DNA of 64,000 nt, taken from contig OY759215.1 of the NCBI GenBank assembly GCA_963662175.1, positions 18,527,079 to 18,591,078 on the forward strand, read 5' to 3'. Made by a program: the position numbers and the translations under genes. This document shows positions 35,701-46,500 of this stretch, in pieces (the first letter of the stretch is position 1; every line of letters starts with the position of its first letter). This stretch comes from Aradus depressus (taxonomy: Eukaryota; Arthropoda; Insecta; Hemiptera; Aradidae). The notes beneath the pieces were generated by a model that saw nothing but the letters and a program-made list of their open reading frames with translations, ran no database searches and had not been told where the DNA came from.

Positions 35701-38700
35701 ATATTGAAAACAATATCTGCCCTTACAGCTAAGGATCACACCAGGTCCTTTGAGAGGTTGAACAAAACTACCTCAAATGGGTCGAGCTAAGCTATATTGC
35801 TGAATAGTTAACAGTGACCATCACCTTATGAATATAAGAAAATATAAATATACTCATTATTAAATCGACATTCACAATGAATAATAATAAAAATAAATAA
35901 ATATTTTATTCTTCATAATATGAATGATTGATTAGTTTATTCACCTTTTTATCAGATTACTTCGAAAGGAGGAAACTGAAGGCAATTAAAATGGAGGCGC
36001 AGTAATACACTTAGATTTAATTGGCTATTAACATAGTAGGCGGGGTGTGGGCGCTAAATAGTTTGGGTCAACCTTTCAACGATCGGAATATAGAACATTA
36101 ACTAATACGTTACCAGTAATGGTACGTTGGGTGTTATATAACTAATACCTTACCAGTAACAGTATGTTGGGTGTTATATAATTAATACCTTACCAGTAAC
36201 GATACGTTGGGTGTTATAAAACAAATACCTTACCAGTTACTGTACGTTGGTTGTTATATAACTAATACCTTACCAGTAACGGTACGTTGGGTGTTATATA
36301 ATTAATACCTTACCAGTAACGATACGTTGGGTGTTATATAACTAATACCTTACCAGTAACAGTACGTTGGGTGTTATATAATTAATACCTTACCAGTAAT
36401 GGTACGTTAGGTGTTATATAACTAATACCTTACCAGTAACAGTACGTTGGGTGTTATATAATTAATACCTTACCAGTAACGATACGTTGGGTGTTATATA
36501 ACTAATACCTTACCAGTTACAGTAGGTACGTTGGGTGTTATATAACTAGTACCTTACCAGTAACGGTACGTTGGGTGTTATAACGATGTCATCAATAGTG
36601 CCTTTTGACAATTCAGGCATAAACTCATGTGTTCTGTTCTCCGAGTATGTTAAAGTGCCATTATTATGAAAAACAACGTTCACTTTTTCCATTCGCTCTC
36701 TAAAAAAATCAACAAATAATGTAATTAAATAATAGTTTTATGGATTCATTAAATTTATCAGTTATTTTTTACCCCAACTATACGAAGTATAAGGGAAGTT
36801 CCAAAAATTTCGATTCTGAGTTTTCAACGGAATTTCATGTTTTACGACCTCCATATGTCTGTCTGTGTGTCTACGAACGCGATAACTCCTGATAGAATGA
36901 ATGCATTGACACGATATTATATGTGAAACCAGAACCTTCTAACGACGAAATCTATGATTTTCAGCCAAATCGACGGAGGGGAAGAAGGGGTTAGAGGGGA
37001 GGCCTTAACAAAAAAACTGTAATAACTTCCGAAAGAATAAATGAATCAACACATTTTATATATGTCCCGAACCCCATAAAGACAACAACTATCGATTTTC
37101 AGCCAAATCGATCAAAGGGGGGAATTAAGGTTGAGGCTCAACACAAAAACTGTGATAACTGTCGTAATAAATGTGTCGACACAACATTTAATATATGAAT
37201 TCAAAGGACGACACTTATTAAGTTTCAGCGGAATCGTCAGAAAAGAAGGAAGGATCAGAGGGTGCTCAACTCAAAAACCCTAATAACTGCCAATGTAATG
37301 AATTTATTGGCACAAAATTTAGTATGAAGATTTAGGAGCCCCTAAGTGAACTAATGAATACTAGCGCAAAGTCGACTGGCTTTGGAGAGAATCGAAAATT
37401 GAATAATTTCTTTCTGGCGAAGTACATTGCCGGTGACAACTTTTTTTTTATTTGTAGTGTCGATTAATTAATCTGTTTGTTTATGTTTCCAATTTAGAAG
37501 CCAGGTAGCTAATGTTTTGAGTTATTTTAATGTTTTCACAGCTTTAGAACAGGTCCTTATGGAATCGCCTAAATTGTTCGCGGCAGTCGTATGATTTATT
37601 TAGCCACTCGAAACAAAGATATTAATTACGAATAGAAAAAAATATCCTCATCGTTTATAATTTACACATGAATTCACAAGTATAATTGTTATTATTAACT
37701 TTTAGTTAACTATTATTACGTTTTTTTCCTTCAAGACACTTGGCTAAATATGTAAGCTCCCGAGCGCAAGTTTCTACTACATTCGACACGTAAATATAAT
37801 GAAAGGTAAAAAAAAAAATAATAATAATAATAAAAAAAATGAAAGAGTAATAACGAGTGCTCAATTGTTTTAGGTTTATATCCAAACACGACCAAGTAAT
37901 ATAATTTAAAAATGTGACACGTAGAAAGGTCACTGCTCTTGATAATACAAAAAAGAAATATATAATTAGAAAATAATTATTTATATTTCTATATTAACTG
38001 ATAAGGAAACTATTTTATTATTTCAATCTAAAGTTTGACAGATAAGTGTATTACCGAAAGACGTATGGACCCAACTCTTGGACATGAGGCTTCTCCAACC
38101 CTTGCAGAACATTCAAATAGTTGGTATAGTTGAATGGATAGACATAAATGATATTCTCATAATCTGGCTTCCTCCAAAGATTAAAGATGTAGCCACCTTC
38201 GTGAAAAGTCAATACCTGAAACAGAAGAAATTGTGCATCATTTATTAAGATAAGGGCTAATGGTGAGTATCATACTATCATTAATTTGATCGTTGAAAAT
38301 TTTTCCGATCTGTGACCATAAAGTGGAAAGAAACTAAAGACTTGTTTAACATTTATATTGTCTAACTGAGGGCGCCGAGAGCATAGTGGTATGTGTGCTT
38401 GCTTACTGAGCTGAAGATATAAGGCTCAAAACCGAGGCCCTTAGTTTATTTTATCTGGGAGGTAAAATAATCTTATATGGCCGTTCTTCGGATGGGACGT
38501 TAGGCGATGGTCCCGAGCCTGTGTGATATCAGGTATTCGTTAAAGACTCCTACCCTAGGTGATTAAAAATTTAGGGTAGGCAAAATTTAGGATTCCCATA
38601 ATATAGTTGGGCCCATGTCCACCAGGGTGACGAAAGAGCGCTCTGGTAGTGTACGATATGACATTGTAGTCAAAGCCAGTCAGCCAGCCAGAGTCATAAT

Positions 38701-41700
38701 AACTAACTATCTAAATATTGTCTAATTTCACAAAAATATATATAAATTATTTGTTTTTATTTATTTGTAATGGAAGGTTTTAACCCAAGGCTCTAAAAAA
38801 AATATATATATTCAATATGATACATACATCGATAGCTTAGTTCAGAAATTTGTTTAACCATTTACCTTAACTATCAAAGAACACAAAAAAAAGTATAATG
38901 TATGCATACATATTTTGCTATTGAGAGGCATTTTCTAAGCAAACTAGCGAATGTTCTATGTACTGCCTTATTAAATTAATTTTGTTATCTATTCGGTATT
39001 CCATTTAACTACACCAGCGCAATATAATGAATAAGTAACCTTTTATACACAAAAATGTAAATAGTAATCAGATATTTTCATTGAAAATCTCTTGAAATGC
39101 ATTAAATTTTTCAATAATATTATTAAATGTCGTGGTATAGTCGTGTTATCAGAGACAAAAATCATAATAAAATGATAAAAATTATGTCAATAAAATATTC
39201 TAGAATTGAGGTAGTTCCCAAGACGAACGCACTATAAATCCCCATTCCTTGGAGGGAGATACAACAATCTTATTTTTATTTTAACTTAAAATTTTTAACA
39301 GAATTTTAAAAAAGGTAAAAAATAATTTAGGGAAAGTAAAACAAATTTTTTGACAGAAAATGTTTGAACAATATTTGTGAAATATGCCATCGAGATAAGT
39401 ATAAGTATAGTACCGCAACTTTATAGTCAACTGGTTTTCTCTCGGATATACTTACTATAAAAGGGTTGTTTTATCACAACAATGTTTGACTAGTTGTTAG
39501 ATCTTTAAAAAAAACTAACTTTTTTGTTTTTTACTAAGCGAACGACACATTTTTTTCAGTGCCATTTGCGTTAGGTTAATACATTGAAAACACACGGAAT
39601 TAATCTTTTTCAAAATCTATTATAAAAAAATCATAAAATATTAAGGGCGTCAGCAGCTCACTACATATATATATATATGCATGCTTGCTTACTGTGCTCA
39701 AGATCTAAAACAAAAACTTAAGCACGCGTTAAAGACCCTAGGTGATCAAATCTGGGATAGCAAAATTTAGGACTCCCAATGTATTATGTACGCAGATATG
39801 TCCACCAGAGCGACGAAAGAGCGCTCTGGTAGTAGGTGATAATACGTCGTAGTTAAAGCCCGGGCATGAGTCACAATAACTATAATACATGTGTTCTTCA
39901 AGTTAATTCTTTCTGTCAAACAGAATTTTTAAAACTGTTTTAAACTCATGTTTTGACTACCTAGTTGTTTAAATATAAAAAAAATAAACATAGAAGTCGG
40001 CTCAGTAAATGTATATATGAATTAAAAATTTCCTTACACAACCAAAAAAATAATAAATATATGAGAGAGATTCAACCGGATTGTCCTCGGTAACAGTTCA
40101 TATTTTGTCTTAAACATTTAAAGACAGAGGCACCTCTGTTTGAATAATGCAGGTAGAGTTGATCCTATGTATTTTGATTACATAACAGCGTTCATGAATG
40201 TTTCAAAAAGTCCGCTTTCCATATTTTCTTATAGACAGGTTGACGACCTGACGGATTGTGTTAAATGACAGATCAAAGCATAAGAGCTGCCAGGCATTGT
40301 GATTGAGAAGAGCATTAGGGAAGTTACGTTATGAGCTCAAATAGAAGGAAACAGAGGTCCAAATAAGGAAAGTTCACTTAAAGAATCACATCTAAATATG
40401 TATATAAATTCCTCTTTGATATCAAATCCGGTACTTGTTAATAAGCTCGACCACACCTCAATTTTATCGATAGTGGTTGTAGAATAATGAAACCTTTTAA
40501 TTTTAATGAAACTATATTTAAGTAAATATATATACGGGTAAATATTTATGTAAATCATTCATCATCATATACGGGTAACTTACGAAATTTTAAAAAACGT
40601 CAACAACTCAAAAAGAAGCAGAGAATCCAGCGATGTCACGAAGTAGTGCGTGGAATGGACATTGATAAATGCGTAGAATTAAAGCTCGAACCTGTACTAG
40701 TATATTGATCTGAACGACGGGAGGGTCGAAATTTTCGTTCCGCCGGCGGAACGCCGGCAAATGCGCCCCCAAATTTATTTAAAATCACAAATTTATTTAT
40801 CTTGTAGATTATATTAAATTCATTGATAATCTGACCCTACCGTCGTTCAAATCTTAATAGTTAGTTCTGGTTTTAAGACTTCATATATTTTCGCATTTGC
40901 AATACATGTTAGACAGCTTACAACAATGGAAATTGAGGTGTGGTCGAGCTAATTAGTAAGTACCTCAAATCCTATGTACACTCAATAATAAATTCTAATA
41001 ATGTAATAGACTATATATATAGGTTAGGTTAGGTTTTATGACTCATGCCCGGGCTTTAACTACGAGGTCATATCGCCTACTACCAGAGCGCTCTTTCGTC
41101 ACTCTGGTGGACATGAGCCCGACTCTACTGTGGGAGTCCTAAATTTTGCCTACCCTAAATTTTTATTCATCTAGGGTAGGGGTCTTTAACGAGTACCTGA
41201 CATCGTACAGGCTCGGGACCATCGCTTAACGTCCCATCCGAAGGACGGCGTGCTTAAGTTTATTTTACCTCCCAGATAAAATAAACTAAGGGCCTCGGTC
41301 GGGCTACGAACCCACGACCTTGAGCTCAGAAGTCAAGCACGCATACCACTGAGCTACCGGCGCCCTCGACTATATATATATATAGTCTATTACATTATTA
41401 GAATTTATTATTGAGTGTACATAGGATTTGAGGTACTTATTAATTAGCTCGACCACACCTCAATTTCCATTGTTGTAAGCTGTCCAACATGCATTGCAAA
41501 TGCGAAAATATATAAATATATATATATATATATATAAGTATATATAACTCACCTTCAGTATTGCTGTATCGAAGAAGTCCGTTCCCCATAAAATGACTGT
41601 CCCAGTAAAACTAACAATCAAAACAAAACAAGAGAAGACAAGACCTAAAACAAAATAAATCTGCCAATTATAAAGTTTATATTTGTTACTTCATTATAAC

Positions 41701-43503
41701 ATTTTTTCATCATGATTGCATACAATAACCTGTACAATTTTTGAAAATGTTAACATTCGGTAACAACACTGAATTAATATGTAATAGATATTTGCAAATT
41801 GTTTTTATATTTTTTATTGAATTATTATTTCAAAAGAATATAAGCTAATTAAAAATAAATATTAGTTAAATAAACAGCACTCAAATAAGAATTCCGCAAA
41901 AATAGGTCATAATTTAGATGAAACACTGATTGTTAGCAATATAAGGAGGAAGATTTTAAACGTTATCGAAGAACATACGAATTTTAGGAAAGGAAACAAA
42001 ATCATTTTTTTAGGATGTAAACTGTCAAATGAATAAAAACTAATATGAAAATTATCTGGCAATGTAACACGATAAAGACCTATCACGGAAGTGATATTCA
42101 ATATCAGTTTCTTAATATTTTTTTCAATGGCAATTTCACAACTCATTAAATTTTCAAAAAAAATAACGTATTAGTCAGAGGTTAATTTGTTTTTCTCCTC
42201 TTTTTTGTTTTTGTCTTCTTACAAATTAAGATTTATTGGCTGTTTCTGAGAATTTTGGCAGGAACAGTCCCCAACGTATGTGTTATTTCGATTTAACGTT
42301 CTTATGTTGGCCTCGTCCCCCCCCCTCCCTCTTCGGAATGTCAAAAGCTAACGTGAATTTAGTTATCATGACTCATGCCAGGACTTTACTACGAGGTCAT
42401 ATCGCCTACTACCAGAGCGCGCTCTTTCGTCACTCTGGTGGACATGAGCCGTACTCTGCTAGGAGTCTTAAATTGTCCCTACCAAGGTTTAGTTTCCTTC
42501 GGCAGAGGGATCTTTAACGAGTACCTGACATCAAACAGCCTCGGGACCATCGCTTAATGTCCCATCCGAAGGACGGCGTGCTTAACTTTCTTTTATCCCC
42601 CCAGATATTAGGGATGGGTATCGACCAACAAAGCATTGATACCTAATTAATATACGATATCTAATTAATCGATACACGTATTAATTGTTGGTTAAATAAT
42701 TGATTAATCGATTTACTGTCATTGGCAGATAATTTATCTTTTTTACTGGCAGGAGGCTCCGTCTCTTTCAGTTGTGCAGGCCTCTTCAGGCCAATTTTGG
42801 GATGTTAGTGCTCCAGGTGGTTTTTTAAGTTGATCGTGTTCCCACATGTTTTTATTTCAACTCCACAATGCCGACACTTAGCATCTCTCAAAATGCTGCC
42901 ATACACACTTTTGGGAGGCATCTTCCTTTAACTAATAAAGTTAACTAATAAAAAAAAAAAGAACACCGAGTGGCACAAGGCGAACGCACAAACAAAAGTT
43001 AATACAATCAGTCAATCACAACTCACAAATGATTAGAAATTAGAATTAGAAGTAGAACTCTTAGGAGGTTACTTTTTACTTATCACCAGTTCACCACAGA
43101 GGCACTGTGTTGTATCGATAGTCGATACGATAGTCTCCTCTCACTTTTTTAGGCGCGTTGCACTTCGGATGAATTATAATTAATTCATTTTTCTTTTTTT
43201 TCTCCTGTTTTTCGGATGAGTTGTAATTTTAATTAAAAATGTAATAACCATTAAATAATTAGATTATCCGATTAATCAAACCCAGATGACATCGATTAAA
43301 AAAACACAGATTATTTTACCAAAACATAGATTATTTCGATTAATCGGTTAATCGATACCCATCCCTACTAGGAGTCTTAAATTGTCCCTACCGAGGTTTA
43401 GTTTCCTTCGGCAGAGGGATCTTTAACGAGTACCTGACATCAAACAGCCTCGGGACCATCGCTTAATGTCCCATCCGAAGGACGGCGTGCTTAACTTTCT
43501 TTT

Positions 43504-43536
<33 letters not shown>

Positions 43537-46500
43537 AGATATAATAAACTAAGTGCCTTGGTCGGGTTTCGAACAATTTCCAACCAGAGATCTTGATCTC
43601 AGTAGACTACCGGCTACTTCTGAGCTACCGGTTACTCTCTAAGATAAGTGAAATAAAGCATGACATTGCACGCGTGCGGCCGGGGGCATGGCACCGACTA
43701 AAGATTAAATGGAGTTTGATCACCAAAAATTGTAAATAAAAATTACGTTTAATATTTATTATTATAGAAACAATCGTCATGAAATGTCTACAGTTAAGAC
43801 GCAAGAAATTAATGTTTTTGAAACGGATGATAAAATGAAGTGCCAGCTCAAGTAGTTCAGAACAATGTATAGTTTCACGGCGGGGACTATACATACATGT
43901 TGAGAAAGGGCCAAGGAAGTGGGATGAATGAATGTTTTCTTCCTTGTGCCATTATCGTGTTGGTTGATGTTGATGATGATGACATTTGCCAGATAAACCA
44001 ACAGCTATCGGCTTCCCTCTCTATATCTGTCGAAGGCTCCCCATAAAGATAACCACATCACTTTTATTATACTCACTTATCCAAACTTATCAGCTTATAT
44101 ATAGTTTAAATAAAAAATAATAGTTTTTACTAGGTCCGTCTAGAAGAAGCAAATTGATAAGCTTTCTGATATTCTAAATTTTTCTTTATAATTATTATTA
44201 TTTTTGAACCTACTGCGCTCATGTCTATAAAAACATCTCATTGAAGTTTAATTCTGAGGAAACATTTTTTTTACAAAAATGCAGACAGGTTGATCTGTTT
44301 TTGAGTTATTAGGAACAAACAGACCAAACCTTGGATTTTATGTACATAGATGTGTAAACATATTTTCCATCCGATATTCATCATTACTTTTTGCGACTTT
44401 ATACAATATTTCACACATTGATATTAGGCAAAGAACTTATATATTTCATCATTGTAAATGAACATGCTGGTGAAACATCGATTGTGTAATATATCGATTA
44501 TAACGGCTGAAAAGAGAATAAAAAGGAGAGGTTATATTTTCAGTAGTATGTTTTCTGAAAACGATTTATGAGATTTTTATTATTTTTTTTATTTATTTTA
44601 CTTTGGCCTTATGTACGGTGCATATTATTCATGTCAATGTGTTATCTAGATATTTACGACATCCATGGCCCCGGGAGGGAGTTCTATCTACGAAATAAAA
44701 CTCACCCCCGGACGGGATTCGAACCCGCAAACCATGGTGAGACCATGGGACCTAAGCCCTACGCTCTAGTCCGCACGGCCACCATGGTTCCCGATTTATG
44801 AGTTGTAAAGATTATTAATGAATGTTTGAAGTTTTTTGATTTTTTTTTAATCAGAACAGATGTACGCAGTCCTTCAGATGGGATGGTAAGGGATGGTCTT
44901 GAGCCTGTACGATGTCAGGTACTCGTTAAAGACCCCTCTACCCTGGGAGAATGAATATACCTGGGTAGGCAAAATTTAGGAATCCCACATGAGTTGTATT
45001 CATGTCCACCAGACCGACGAAATAGTCATAACGCCTAGTAGGCGATATGACTTCGTCGTTAAATTAACTAACTACAGTAAAACTTCGTTATAACGCTCTA
45101 GGGACCGAAGAAAAAGAGCGTTATAGCCGGGAAAGCGCTATTACCGGGAAAAAATAAACATGCTAAAAATGGAAAATATTTATTTCAAAATGTAGTATGT
45201 AGTACATAAATAGATAAACAAATGAAGAATTTAAAAAAATATATATAAACAGGACATATGTATAAATAATTAAACAAATTATGTAATTATGTAATGCAAA
45301 TATATATATATATATTTAATATATATGTATATATATATATATATATATAGGTATTACTTGTTAGGCTTAAAATATTTTTCTATTATGTTTTGTTTAACAC
45401 AAACTAAGTTTTTTTAAAAAAAAAAACAACGTTTTCTAATTGATTTTTGAAAGTTTTGTCTTCTACTTCCGTATTGCACACAAAAATGTACGAATCGTCT
45501 TTAATGCATCCAAAACATCGATTATTTTCAGCTGTGTTATTATGGATGATTTCTATTATTGTAGATCGATCAAACTCTTTTATTATTTCATTTTTTCTTA
45601 TATTGAAAATGATTTTTGCGATATTTTATACGATGTTAACAGGACCGAGAAAGATAAAATACTGAAAGAAAAATTAGATTCGTATTGTAAACGCACAAGT
45701 TAATTTAATTCGTGGAAACATTTTGTTGGAAAGAGAGAAAATTCATAGAAATTATTTATAATTATTGTAGAATCCATTAGATCATGGCACGTGTTGTTTC
45801 TTTCCTGGTTTTAATTTAATTTTATACTTAATTTATTTTTGTGTACACAAATTTGATTTAATTTTGACATAATATCATCTAAAGCCTACTTTAAAAATGA
45901 AAATGTGTTATCCTTCCATCGGAGCGTTATAAACGGGAAGTCGGAGCGTTACAACAAATAAACTTCCATTGGAAATTTCCCCACTGGGAGTGGGGCCTAG
46001 GAAAAACAGCGTTATATCCTGGAAATCGTTATAAACGGGAGCATTATAACGAAGTTTTACTGTGTATGAGCAGGAATAAAGAATATAAATTTTTATCGGA
46101 TATTATCCGGGGCGGCGGTAGCTCAGAGGTAAGGTGCTTGTCTACTCTGCTCAAGCTCGCGGGTTCTAAACCCGACTGGGGCCGTTAGATTTTTTATTTG
46201 AAAGTAGCACCGTTCTTCGGATTGGACGTTAAGGAATGCCTGTGCCTGTACGGTCAGGTACTCGTTAAAGACCCCTATCCTAGATAACTAATCCGGGGTA
46301 TGTAACGTTTAGGATTCTATAGAGTCGGCTCATGTCAATCAGAGCGACGAAAGAGCGATACGACCTCGGGCATGAGTCATAAAAACATCAACTGACAACA
46401 GTCGCCCTGGAGTATCGTACATCGATTTCTTGTAGAAACATATTTACATATATATTTTTTAATAACTCATGATCTTTATTATATTATTATGATCGTTTCC

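Noticed and set aside
41280..41368. tRNA gene candidates at SINE heads (also 18850, 38372, 46108, 56653, 60815, 59580, 44700)
   Set aside because: A and B boxes are present but acceptor stems do not close and each head continues into a SINE body; these are SINE promoters, not tRNA genes.
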